A stretch of DNA of 29,182 bases from DATCBF01 sp964401995 (GTDB lineage: Bacteria; Actinomycetota; Thermoleophilia; Solirubrobacterales; 70-9). Location: NCBI GenBank assembly GCA_964401995.1, contig CAYOAP010000021.1, forward strand, positions 1 through 29,182, read 5' to 3'. Each line of letters begins with the position of its first letter. The stretch's first letter is position 1. Below are positions 7,479 through 16,400 of the stretch, one piece after another. Under the pieces are notes generated by a model that saw only the letters and a list, made by a program, of their open reading frames with translations, was not told the DNA's origin and searched no databases. Made by a program: the position numbers and the translations under genes.

Positions 7479-8212
7479 CCGCCGACGGGCCTATTTCCCA
7501 CGATAGGGGTGGGTTTTCGGCCCATCGGCCGCTCCTGCGGATGGGGGAGCTGGCCGAGGCCTCGGGGGTGCCCGCGCCGACGATCAAGCACTACCTGCGT
7601 GAGGGGCTGCTGCCGGAGCCGGTCAAGACCAGCCGCAACATGGCCTACTACCCGCCCGAGTTCGTTGACCGGATCCAGCTGATCAAGCAGCTGCAGGAGG
7701 AGCGCTTCATGCCGCTGAAGGCGATCAAGGCGGTGCTTGACGAGGACCCCGATCGCGCCCGTGCCCTGGTCGACCTCGAGGATCGCATCCTCGATCGCGC
7801 CCTTGCCGGCGAGCGCGCCCGCACCAGCGCCGCCGAGGTGCGCGAGAGCTATGGCGTCCCCAAAGAGGTGCTCGACCGCCTCGCCGAGCTCGAGATCCTC
7901 ACCCCAAACAGCCGCGGCTACTCGCCCTCCGACGTCAAGATCATCGAGGCGATCAGCCGCTTCCGCGCCGGCGGCTACGACGAGGAGATCGGCTTCACCG
8001 TCTACGACACCCTGCGCTACAAGAGCGCCCTCGAGGATCTGGTCCGCCAGGAGGTCGACGTGGTCATGAACCGCCTCGCCGGCGAAGTCTCGCCCGAGCG
8101 CGTGGTCGAGATGCTCGAAGCCGGTGCCCAGCCCCTCAAAGACCTGATCGCCGCCCTCCACACCAAGCTGATGGTGGCCGAGCTAGAGCGCCACCGCGCC
8201 AGCCGCGGCTAG
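7475..8212 (+). CDS. MerR-family transcriptional regulator
   Basis: 245 residues. The winged-helix DNA-binding domain spans about residues 21-90 (RMGELAEASGVPAPTIKHYLREGLLPEPVKTSRNMAYY in two parts, then RIQLIKQLQEERFMPLKAIKAVL). A second MerR-like helix-turn-helix-looking segment follows at about 125-165 (YGVPKEVLDRLAELEIL, YSPSDVKIIEAI), and the C-terminal third is helical with no metal-binding cysteines, so an acyl-CoA or other organic ligand is likelier than a metal. The ATG at 7475 overlaps the transferase stop. An in-frame ATG at 7541 begins just before the DNA-binding domain, and a palindrome lies between the two starts, so the true start may be 7541. As last gene of the operon it is the obvious candidate regulator; liu clusters are also controlled by a MerR protein. 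Confidence 0.9.
   Translation: MTADGPISHDRGGFSAHRPLLRMGELAEASGVPAPTIKHYLREGLLPEPVKTSRNMAYYPPEFVDRIQLIKQLQEERFMPLKAIKAVLDEDPDRARALVDLEDRILDRALAGERARTSAAEVRESYGVPKEVLDRLAELEILTPNSRGYSPSDVKIIEAISRFRAGGYDEEIGFTVYDTLRYKSALEDLVRQEVDVVMNRLAGEVSPERVVEMLEAGAQPLKDLIAALHTKLMVAELERHRASRG
7481..7529. repeat. Imperfect palindrome, GCCGAYGGGCC arms (copy A)
   Basis: GCCGACGGGCC (7481-7491) faces GGCCCATCGGC (7519-7529), 10 of 11 pairing, with an inner CCCAC/GTGGG pair. The outer arms are the same as those of the perfect palindrome at 16508-16557. It overlaps the first codons of MerR if the 7475 start is used, or would be its 5' leader or operator if translation starts at 7541. Confidence 0.6.
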
Positions 8213-8214
8213 CG

Positions 8215-8646
8215 TTGTCCGCCTGGCGATTGAAGGTCGTCGCTGTGCTTGTGGCCTTGGTGGTCGTCGCCTTCGTGCTGCTGATCAACTCGAGCGGTTC
8301 TCGGTTCTCGGCGCAACAGGCGAAGAGCGCTTTGTCGAGGCTCCCTTTTCGAATCGTCTTCAGTGGGCCCGAGGGAAGCGTCGATCACAGCGTCTTTGTC
8401 GGCCGCGCCTCTGGCCAGCGTGGCGCGGTAGTCGAGTTTTCGGTCGGCACGAACTCGCACCGTGCTCCCCCGATCGCCTCGCTTGGGGATGCAGAAGGTC
8501 TTTACACCAGTGATTTTGAGCTGGAGACCCGCTTCGCCGCGCCTCAGCGGGAAACCAAGGCGCAGATCGTGGAACACAACAGGATGGCGGGAGAAATCGA
8601 AGAGGCCCTGTGCCGAGCGTCGTCGGGGAAGCCCTGCGGTCCTTAG
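8215..8646 (+). CDS. Small membrane-anchored protein of unknown function
   Basis: 143 residues from a TTG two bases after the MerR stop. Residues 5-24 (LKVVAVLVALVVVAFVLLIN) form one transmembrane anchor or uncleaved signal, leaving about 115 residues outside the membrane. No domain is recognised; there are two cysteines near the C-terminus (LCRASSGKPCGP) that could form a disulfide. Base composition is less GC-biased at third positions than in the upstream operon. No clear Shine-Dalgarno sequence supports the TTG, so the start is uncertain. It ends 1 nt from the convergent epimerase gene. Confidence 0.6.
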   Translation: MSAWRLKVVAVLVALVVVAFVLLINSSGSRFSAQQAKSALSRLPFRIVFSGPEGSVDHSVFVGRASGQRGAVVEFSVGTNSHRAPPIASLGDAEGLYTSDFELETRFAAPQRETKAQIVEHNRMAGEIEEALCRASSGKPCGP

Positions 8647-8647
8647 C

Positions 8648-9619
8648 CTAAGTTCGCAGCCCGGCCAGGCCCTGCTCGTGGCTGACGATCGGCGCGTAGC
8701 CGAGCTCGTCGCGGGCCTTGTCGATCCGGATCGTGCACTCCTGCGTCAGCAGCCATGAGCGGAACTTGGTCATCGGCGGGTCGCCGGGGAGGGGGAGGAG
8801 CTTCCAGGCTGTTTCACAGACCCGCGCCATCGGCGCCGCCGTCCAGGCGGGGATGCTGCGGCTCGGCGGCTCGACCCCCTGGGTTTCCAGCATCGCCGAT
8901 ACGAACTCGCGGAAGACGACCCGCTCGCCGTCGGTGATGAAGTAGGCCTCGCCCGGCCGGCCCTTCTCGGCCGCCAGCACCAGGCCCTCGACGACGTTGT
9001 CGACGTGGGCGGTGTCGGTGATGTTCTTGCCGCCGCCGATCCAGGCGAACTGGCCCTTCTCGACCGTCTTGACCATCTCGGGCAGCAGCGTCGTGTCGCC
9101 CTTGCCCCAGACGAACCGCGGCCGCACGGCGACCGTCTCGAAGCCGTCGCGGCTGGCAGAGCGCGCCGCCAGCTCGGCTTTCGCCTTCGTCGCTGGATAG
9201 GGCGCCCTGGAGTCGGGCCGTAGCGGGGCCGTCTCGTCGACGTTGACCAGCGGCTCGCCGGCCATCAGCGCCGCCTCGGTGCCGCAGTGCACGAAGCGCC
9301 GCACCCCGGCCTCGGCGCAGGCGGCGAGGACGTTGCCGGTGCCCTCGACGTTGCCGCGCTCGAAGTCCGCCCAGTCGCCCCACTCGCCGAGGTGGGCGGC
9401 GAGGTGGAAGGCGACCTCGGTCCCGGCGGCGCCCGCCGCCAGCGAGGCGCGGTCGCCGAGGTCGCCCCGCACCGGCTCGGCCCCGAGCCGTTCGACCTTC
9501 GCGGCCGCGCTGTCGGAGCGGGCCAGCGCCCGCACCACGCGGTCTTCGCCGCGCAGGCGTTCGATCAGCCTGCCGCCGATGAATCCCGATCCGCCGGTGA
9601 CAAAAGTGGCGCTGCCCAT
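8648..9619 (-). CDS. NAD-dependent epimerase/dehydratase (extended SDR, 3-beta-HSD-like)
   Basis: 323 residues. The Rossmann motif TGGSGFIGG is at residues 8-16, and the active site shows Thr114 (HCGTEAAL) with Tyr141 and Lys145 (YPATK). FVWGKGD and HVDNVVEGLVLAAEKG are typical of the 3-beta-hydroxysteroid dehydrogenase/NAD-dependent epimerase class, which oxidises or epimerises sugars, sterols or flavonoid-like alcohols. The frame stays open as far as 10567, but ATG 9619 is chosen because the Rossmann strand begins at its fourth residue and the upstream codons lie over other genes. It is convergent with the small gene ending at 8646. The substrate is not evident. Confidence 0.9.
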   Translation of the reverse strand: MGSATFVTGGSGFIGGRLIERLRGEDRVVRALARSDSAAAKVERLGAEPVRGDLGDRASLAAGAAGTEVAFHLAAHLGEWGDWADFERGNVEGTGNVLAACAEAGVRRFVHCGTEAALMAGEPLVNVDETAPLRPDSRAPYPATKAKAELAARSASRDGFETVAVRPRFVWGKGDTTLLPEMVKTVEKGQFAWIGGGKNITDTAHVDNVVEGLVLAAEKGRPGEAYFITDGERVVFREFVSAMLETQGVEPPSRSIPAWTAAPMARVCETAWKLLPLPGDPPMTKFRSWLLTQECTIRIDKARDELGYAPIVSHEQGLAGLRT

Positions 9620-9650
9620 GCGCCGATCGTATGCCCCTGGGGCCAGGCAG

Positions 9651-9691
9651 GCGTCCAGAAGCGTCCAAGCGACGTTTCGCCTAGGTGTCCA
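9651..9691. repeat. Short direct repeats GCGTCCA in a divergent promoter region
   Basis: GCGTCCA occurs at 9651-9657 and 9661-9667, exactly one helical turn apart, with a GTGTCCA variant at 9685-9691. They lie in the 151-bp gap between the divergent epimerase and collagen-like genes, which is where tandem activator sites would be expected. No known regulator is assigned. Confidence 0.3.
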
Positions 9692-9770
9692 AATCGCTGG
9701 GAAGCCCGCCAGTGCGTTGGTAGTTATGCGCCATTCATTGCCTTCATATTCACTAGAGAGGAAGCACCCG

Positions 9771-10333
9771 ATGCACTTGAACAGCGGTTGGCTCCGGTTC
9801 CCCGCGGCACTGATCGGCATCGCATCCCTGGCCGTGTTGGCGCTGGGAGTCAGCTTCGCCCAGGCGGCGACGATCACCGCCTGCGTGCAGCAGACCCAGA
9901 CGGCAAAACATCGCCCCAAAGCGACGATCAGGCTATTGCCGCCGACGGCAAGTGCAACTCTGACGAGCGCGAACTGAGCTGGAACTCTGACGGTCCGGCC
10001 GGCCCACAGGGCCCGATCGGCACGCCGGGCGCTCCCGGCGCGAAAGGCGTTATGGGCGCCGCTGGAACTGCCGGCAAAGATGGCGCCACCGGCCCGAACG
10101 AGCTGGCGTCCTACTCCCGAGTCGAAGGGTCTCCCAACGCCAACACCTCGACCGCCAGCTGCGAATCGGGCGATCTCGTGCTCGGCGGGGGCTATGAGCT
10201 GACGGACGCCGAAGAAGGCGACCTCGTCACCGTCGACCGATTCGCCGCCGACGACACCTGGACCGCGACCGTCGTCGCCGGCGGCGAATCGGAAGTGGAG
10301 ATCACGGCCTACGCGATCTGCGCGACTCCGTAG
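9771..10333 (+). pseudogene. Collagen-like secreted protein, frameshifted
   Basis: The ATG at 9771 follows a good ribosome site (AGAGAGGAAG) and encodes a signal peptide ending SFAQA, then ATITACVQQTQT. This frame stops at 9977 after 68 residues. The adjacent frame, shifted by -1, continues with ADGKCNSDERELSWN, twelve uninterrupted collagen-like Gly-X-Y triplets (9992-10099), and a C-terminal globular part ending AYAICATP at 10333. Intact relatives of this type join signal peptide, ACV segment, GKC-LSWN segment and GPAGP repeats in one frame. A one-base loss between about 9884 and 9945 explains the break; it could be real decay or a sequencing error. AAAA and CCCC runs in that interval are likely sites. 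Confidence 0.7.
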
Positions 10334-10351
10334 TCGGAAGGAGACGTAGGA

Positions 10352-10933
10352 TTGACCGCAATGAGTGACGCGAGCGCGCCCGATGCCGGAATCCCTGCCG
10401 GGCGCGTTCGTCTCGTCGCCGGCATCGCCGCGGCGGCGGCGATCGTCGTCATTGCCTGGCTGCTGCTGAAGGACGACGGCAGCAGCGACTCCGGGGCAAA
10501 GGCGACCGGGGCGCCGACGATCGCCACCGAAGCCGAACTGAGCTCGCTCGCCGACTCGCTCGGGCACCCGCTCTACTGGGCGGGCCCGCTGCCGGGCACG
10601 CGCCTGGAGCTGACCAATGAAGCCGATGGCCGTGTCTACGTCCGTTATCTAGACGGCAGTGCCGAAGCCGGCGATCCGCGGCCGGACTTCCTCACCGTCG
10701 GCACCTATCCGGTCCCCGACGCCACCGCCGCGATCCGCCGCGCCTCGCACACGCCGGGCACCAAGGTCAGGCAGCTTTCCGACGGCGCGGTCGCCCTCGT
10801 CAACACGAACAAGCCGACCAGCGTCTACATCGCTCACCCCGGTTCCGACAGCCAGATCGAGGTCTACGACCCCTCGGGCAAGCGCGCCCTCGGCCTCGTC
10901 CTCTCCGGCCAGATCAAGCCCGTCGGCGGCTGA
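10352..10933 (+). CDS. Membrane-anchored protein of unknown function
   Basis: 193 residues. A short cytoplasmic N-terminus is followed by one membrane segment at about 19-40 (VRLVAGIAAAAAIVVIAWLLL) and a roughly 150-residue external domain with no motif I recognise. An AGGAG site lies 9 nt before TTG 10352; ATG 10361 is an alternative that changes only three residues. It starts 18 nt after the collagen-like gene and may share its transcript. Its last codons and stop form one arm of a perfect hairpin shared with the convergent gene. Confidence 0.75.
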   Translation: MTAMSDASAPDAGIPAGRVRLVAGIAAAAAIVVIAWLLLKDDGSSDSGAKATGAPTIATEAELSSLADSLGHPLYWAGPLPGTRLELTNEADGRVYVRYLDGSAEAGDPRPDFLTVGTYPVPDATAAIRRASHTPGTKVRQLSDGAVALVNTNKPTSVYIAHPGSDSQIEVYDPSGKRALGLVLSGQIKPVGG

Positions 10934-10953
10934 GCGTCCTCAGCCGCCGACGG
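10920..10953. terminator. Bidirectional hairpin built from the ends of two convergent genes
   Basis: CCGTCGGCGGCTGA (10920-10933) and TCAGCCGCCGACGG (10940-10953) pair perfectly over 14 bp with a 6-nt loop. Each arm encodes Val-Gly-Gly-stop of its own gene. There is no T-tract on either side, so termination would rely on the stem or on Rho. Confidence 0.65.
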
Positions 10954-13396
10954 CGACGATCTCGATCCAGTCGAGCGGGCGGCCGCAGAGCCGCCCCGCC
11001 TGAGCCGGCGCGACCGAGATCAGCTTGCTCGCCGGCTGCGTCGGATCAAGCGAGATCGCGCTCAGCGAGGTTGAGGTGTTGTCGCCGCTGCCCGGCGCCA
11101 GGTTGGGGTCTGGGTAGGTGAAGGTGAAGGTGTGGACCCCGTCTTCGAGGAAGACGTCGGCGACGTGGATGTAGCCGCCGATCGAGGAGAGCGCGTTCTT
11201 GACCGTTCCCACATGCCGCCCGTCGACGCTGACTTCGAAGCCGCGCGAGAAGCTGCCGCCGAGCCAGAGCCCGTAACGCTGGGATTCCGAGACCGCTATG
11301 TGGGCAACGTCCTTCCCGCTGGCCACCGCGGTCAGCGTGCGGCTGGCGGGATCATGCAGCCAGAGCCCCGGCCAGAGGGTCTGGTCGCCGCGGGCGACGA
11401 TCGGCTCGGGGCGCTGGTAGGCGACGAGCCTGGCGTCGTCGGCCGCGGCCCGTTCGCCCAGTTCATGGATCTGCGCGCAGGGCGGAATCGCCACCGGGTC
11501 GATCGAGCACAGCGGCTTGAATTCCGCGTTCTGGGAGGCGCCGCAGTAGGGCAGCGTCGCCGATTCGCCGAGCGGGATGTGTTCGAGCACGGTCGTCGAG
11601 GGATGCGCCGGCCGCTGCCAGAGGTCGTAGTAGTCGCCCTGCCAGACGAGGCGGTAGTTCGACGGCGGCCGGCTTTCGGCGGGTGATCGGCGGGTGACGA
11701 TCGACGGGTATTCCTCCAGCGTCGCAACCGGGAACGAGTCGAGGTCTGCCCAGGCCGACTTGGTCAGCAGGGTGCCGTCGTCGAGGGCCAGCAGCGGCGC
11801 CCGGTACTCGGCCGGCTCGACCGGGTCGCCGGCGCGCAGGAAGTGGCGGTCGCCGTAGACCTCGTATTCGTTGAGCAGCGTCGGCCCCTTGCCCGAGGCG
11901 AGGTCGCCGATGCGCTGCAGCTCGGCCAGCCGGGCGCGCGGCGCGAGCAGCACCTTGTTGTAAGCGAGCGCGTTTGACCAGATCACGCCGCCGGCGATGA
12001 CGACGAGGACGATGATTCCCGCCCGTCGCCAGCTCCACAGCAGCGTCGCCCCGGTCAGCGCTGCGGCCAGCAGCGCCGGGGCGGCGATCGCCAGCGTCTT
12101 CGCCGTCACCCACGGCGTCGCCCCGAGCAGATAGATCAGCCCGCAGCCGCCCAGCGCCACACCCAGGTAGAGCAGCAGCCCAGGCTCGCGCCGCCGCACG
12201 CAGATCCAGACCGCGCCGGCGGCCGCGGCCAGGGCGATGCCGATCAGAAGCACGGTTGGAAAGCTCGGCGGCGTCAGCCGGAAGTCGCCCTCGGGCCAGA
12301 TCCCGACCAGCTGGAAGACGCTCAGCGGATGGCCGAGGTTGCCGAGGCGCGCGGCTTCGGTCTGGCCGCTGGAGAAGAGGCTCTGGTCGGTGGAGAGGAA
12401 GTCGCGCAGGGTGATCCAGATCGGGACGATGAAGAGGGCGGTGAACCCGCCGAGCCAGGCGAGCGAGATCACGCTCGCCAGCCCTTTCTTCGCCCGCCAC
12501 CCCCGCAGCAGCCAGGCGCCGGCGACCAAGGCGAAGATCAGCATCACCCAGGCCGCCGCGCCCGCCCCGAGGGTCTGGGTCAGCGCCCCGGCGGCGACTG
12601 CGAGCGGGATCAGCTCCCGCGGCCGCTGCGGCCGCCCGCGGACGAGGGCGGCGGCGAGCGCAGCCGCTAGCACCAGCAGGAAGGCGGCAGTTAGTTCCTT
12701 GATCCCGCCCCAGAGGCTGTAGCCGTAGAGCAGCGCCGACTGGGCGGCGAGGAAGGCGACCAGCGCCCGGACCCGGTCCGAGGGGATCAGCGGCTTGGTC
12801 AACGAATAGAGGCAGAGGGCGACAGCGGCGGCGCAGCAGGCCAGGTAGGGCTGGAAGACCCAGGCGGCGTCGATGCCAGTCAGCCCACGGGCGACCCCGA
12901 GCAGCATGAACCCGCCAATCGGATAGGTCTTGCCGATATCGGTGGCGAACTCCAGCGAGGCGGTCGAGTTCGGGTCGCCGACGACCGAGCGCGAGTGCGA
13001 CATCACATGGTCGATCACGTTGAGCCAGGTCGCCGTGTCGTCGAGCCGGACAAAGCCGAGGAAGGTCGCCTGCCCGGAGAGGATCACCGGCGCCCCGTAG
13101 GCGAGCAGGACGCCGAGCGCGGCGAACAGCGGCCAGCGGTTGAGCCGCCGCCGCTCGCGCCAGGCGAACGGCAGGCCGGCGATCGCGCCCAGGGCCGTCA
13201 GCGGCACGGCCGCCGGCGCCGTCGCGCTGAACGCGGTCAGGGTCCCCGCGACCACCAGCGCCGCGGCCAGGCCCAGCGGCAGCAGCAGCGCGCCGTCGAC
13301 CTGCTTGCCCGCCGCTCGCTCGACAAGAGCGCCCCAGCCGAGGCCGATGGCGGCGAGGACGAGTGGGAATAGAACCCAGGAGAGGATCAGGGACAC
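10940..13396 (-). CDS. Large polytopic membrane protein, GT-C-like architecture
   Basis: 818 residues. About a dozen or more hydrophobic segments fill residues 1-470, beginning LILSWVLFPLVLAAIGLGWG. The C-terminal ~340 residues are soluble and predicted to lie outside the membrane. The first large loop contains RLDDTATW with Asp119-Asp120, where GT-C glycosyltransferases keep acidic catalytic residues. The overall plan (multi-pass N-terminal half and beta-rich external C-terminal domain) fits a lipid-linked-sugar glycosyltransferase. No family-specific motif is certain, so this is an architectural guess. The start is GTG 13396, 15 nt after a TATAAG box, without a Shine-Dalgarno sequence. The gene follows the cyclase gene on the same strand by 27 nt. 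Confidence 0.85.
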   Translation of the reverse strand: MSLILSWVLFPLVLAAIGLGWGALVERAAGKQVDGALLLPLGLAAALVVAGTLTAFSATAPAAVPLTALGAIAGLPFAWRERRRLNRWPLFAALGVLLAYGAPVILSGQATFLGFVRLDDTATWLNVIDHVMSHSRSVVGDPNSTASLEFATDIGKTYPIGGFMLLGVARGLTGIDAAWVFQPYLACCAAAVALCLYSLTKPLIPSDRVRALVAFLAAQSALLYGYSLWGGIKELTAAFLLVLAAALAAALVRGRPQRPRELIPLAVAAGALTQTLGAGAAAWVMLIFALVAGAWLLRGWRAKKGLASVISLAWLGGFTALFIVPIWITLRDFLSTDQSLFSSGQTEAARLGNLGHPLSVFQLVGIWPEGDFRLTPPSFPTVLLIGIALAAAAGAVWICVRRREPGLLLYLGVALGGCGLIYLLGATPWVTAKTLAIAAPALLAAALTGATLLWSWRRAGIIVLVVIAGGVIWSNALAYNKVLLAPRARLAELQRIGDLASGKGPTLLNEYEVYGDRHFLRAGDPVEPAEYRAPLLALDDGTLLTKSAWADLDSFPVATLEEYPSIVTRRSPAESRPPSNYRLVWQGDYYDLWQRPAHPSTTVLEHIPLGESATLPYCGASQNAEFKPLCSIDPVAIPPCAQIHELGERAAADDARLVAYQRPEPIVARGDQTLWPGLWLHDPASRTLTAVASGKDVAHIAVSESQRYGLWLGGSFSRGFEVSVDGRHVGTVKNALSSIGGYIHVADVFLEDGVHTFTFTYPDPNLAPGSGDNTSTSLSAISLDPTQPASKLISVAPAQAGRLCGRPLDWIEIVAVGG

Positions 13397-13411
13397 GGGA
13401 ACGCGCGCAAC

Positions 13412-13417
13412 CTTATA
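13412..13417 (-). promoter_or_regulatory. Candidate -10 box (TATAAG) for the polytopic membrane protein
   Basis: TATAAG on the minus strand ends 15 nt before GTG 13396, giving a leader of only about 7 nt. It lies in the 27-nt gap after the cyclase stop, so the membrane-protein gene could be transcribed independently of the cyclase. No -35 box is clear. Confidence 0.4.
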
Positions 13418-13423
13418 GGCGGG

Positions 13424-16400
13424 CTAGGAGTGAGCGGTCGCGCCGAGGGCGTCGCGCTCGGCCGCGATCTTGCGCAGGGACATCCGGTGGCCGAGGCGCT
13501 GGGCGACCTCGGCGGCCTCGTCGAGAGCATCGTCGACGCCGGTGGCGCCGCTCGCGGCCCGGGTGCGGGCGAGCGTGTAGAGGGCCGGTGGCAGCTGCCA
13601 GTTCATGCCGCGGCGGCGGGCGGTGTCCGCCGCCCACTCCGCTGCCTCCCTGGCCTCCTCGTTGCGGCCGAGGCCGAGCAGGGCGCGGGCGCGCAGCGTC
13701 GCCCGCCATCCCTCGGTCTCGCCGCCAACCCCCATCGCTTCGCGGTAAAGGCGGTCGGCGGGCTCGATCGAAGCCAGCGCCTGCTCGTATTCGCCGGCCT
13801 CGACCTGGACGTAGGCGAGGCTGGTCAAAGTCACCGTGCGGGAGAAGACATCGCCGAGCTTCTCGGCCAGCTCGCAGCTGCGCCGGGCCATCGCCAGCGC
13901 CGCATCGGTCTCGCCGCGATCGACCAGCAGGGCGGATTTCGATCCCCGGATCCAACCCTCCGTCTCGTGGTCGCCCTGCTCTTCGACGATCTGCAGCGCC
14001 TCGTCGAGGAGATCCTCGGCCTCCGCCTGGAAGTCGCGCTCGCGTAGCGCCGAGGACTTCGCCGCCATCCCCCAGGCGAGCGGGCAGCCGATCACGATCC
14101 CGGCCCCCAGGGCCGGGTCGCCGTCGGCGAGGTCGAGCATCTCCGCCGCGATGCGCTCCAGCCGATCGAGGTCTCCCGCGCACATATGGGCGTAGGCGCC
14201 GGCGCCGCGGATCGCCATCCGCAGCCCCCGGTCGCCGCTTTCGTCGGCGAGCTCGATCGCTTCCTCGACGGCTATCGCCCACTCCGCCGTGTGGTCGGCG
14301 ATTCCCGGCCTGGCCGAGGTCAGCAGCTTCAGCAGCGCCAGCGAGCGCAGGTCGCCGATCCGGCCGGCGATCTCGGCCGCCTCTCGCTCCAGCCTGGCCG
14401 ACTCGTCGGGGTCCATCCCCAGGCGCCAGGCGTAGTCGAGCTGCGACATGCGCGAGAAGACCGCCAGCGCCGCCGTCTCCTCGCTCTCCTCCAGCCCTTC
14501 AGTCAGGGTCATCACCTGCTGCCAGAGCCGCATCGAGTCCTGGGGCCGGGTGTGGCCGGCCCAGTGGGCGGCGCGGGCCGACCAGCGCGCTGCCTCCAGC
14601 GTTTCGCCGCCGGCCTCCATGTGGTCGGCGACCAGGCCCGCCAGCTCGTCGAGGCGGTCGGGCTCGAGCTCGATCAGGGCGCGGGCAGCGGCGGCATGGG
14701 TCGCTTCGCGGCGCTCGCCCAGCTGGCTGCCGTAGGCGACCTCGCGGGTCAGCGGGTGGCGGAAGGCGAAGACGCGCTCGGGGTAGATCTCGGCCTCGTA
14801 GAGGAAGCCGCCCTCGGTCAGCGCGCAGAGCGCCGGCTCGGTCCCGTCCGTCGGCAGCCCCGCGGTCAGGTGCAGAGCCCGCGCCCCGAACTCCTTGCCG
14901 ACCACCGAGGCAACCTGCAGCAGCGTCTTCGCGTCGGGGTCGAGGCGGTCGATGCGGGCGGCGAGGATCGCCTGCACCCCGGCCGGGACGCCGGAGTCCT
15001 CGACCGGCTGCGCCAGCCGGTAGGCGCCGCGCTCCCCCTCCAGCCGCCCGGTCTCGGCCAGCTCGCGGACGATCTCCTCGATGAAGAACGGGTTGCCGGC
15101 GGTGCGCTCGTGGATCAGCTCCTCGAGCCCGTCGAGCGAGGGGTCCGCGCCCGCCAGGTCGCGCAGCAGCTCGCCGGTGTCGCTCGGACCCAGCGGCTGC
15201 AGCGAAACGGTGCGGTAGTTCGGCGAGGCATCCCAGCCGGGCGTGTACTCGGGCCGGAAGTTGACCACCGCCAGGGTGTTGGTCCCCGCCACCGAGTCGG
15301 CCAGCTCGCGCAGCAGCGCCTCGCTGCCCTCGTCCATCCAGTGCAGGTCCTCGATCACCGTCACCACCGTGTGGCGGCGGTTGGCGGCGTTGACCAGGCG
15401 GCAGATGACCCCGCCCAGCGCCCGCTGCCGCGCCTCCGGGCTCATCTGCGGGGCCGGGCGGTCCGGGTCGGGCACGCCGAGGAAGTCGAAGACCAGCGGC
15501 AGCTCGTCGGCGAACTCGGGATCGATCAGCAGCGCCCGGCCGGCGATCTTCTCGCGGGCGAGCCGCTCCGGCTCGCGGTCGCCGATCCCGAAATAGGCGC
15601 GCAGCATCTGCAGCACCGGCATGTAGGGGATCGACTGACCGTGCGACTGGGCCTGCGCCTCGAAGACGTCGATGCCCTGCTCGCGGCAGCGCTCGGCGAA
15701 CTCGTGGCAGAGGCGGCTCTTGCCGATCCCCGGCTCGGCGACGATGCCGACGACCGCGCCCTCGCCCTGCTTGGCCCGCTCCAGCGCCTCCTCCAGCACG
15801 CCCATCTCTGCGCTGCGGCCGACGAAGCGGGAGAAGCCGCGGGCGCGGGAGAGGTCGAGCCGCGAGCGGGCGGCGCCGACCCCTGCCAGCTCGAAGACCT
15901 GTACCGGATGGCTAGCTCCCTTGATCTCAAACTCGCCCAGGTCCTCCAGCTCCAGGTAGCCGCTGGCCAGCGAGGCGGTGTGCTCGGTCAGGTACGCCTT
16001 GCCCGGCTCGGCCAGCGCCTCCATCCGCTGCGCCAGCCCGACCGTGTGCCCGATCGCGGTGTACTCGCCCTCGCCGGCCTGGCCGATCGCCCCGGCGACG
16101 ACCTCGCCGGAGTTGATCCCGATCCGGATCGAGAAGTTGAGCCCGGCCTCGCGCCGCAGCTCGGCGGCGTAGCCGGAGACGTCCTCGAGCATCTGCAGCG
16201 CCGCGTAACAGGCGCGCCGCGGGTGGTCCTCATAGGCGACCGGCGCCCCAAACACGGCCATGATCCCGTCGCCGGTGAACTTGTCGACGGTGCCGTCGAA
16301 GCGCTCGACCGCCTCGGCCAGGATCGAGAAGAAGCGCCGCATGATCTTGCGCCACTCCTCCGGATCCTGCTGCTCGGCGAGATCCATCGAGCCCATCACG

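Noticed and set aside
9884..9945. Programmed -1 frameshift in the collagen-like gene
   Set aside because: No X-XXY-YYZ slippery heptamer in the correct phase, and no clear downstream stimulatory stem; a simple base loss is more likely.
9620..10567. N-terminal extension of the epimerase frame
   Set aside because: The Rossmann motif begins right after ATG 9619; the upstream codons lie over the collagen-like and anchored-protein genes.
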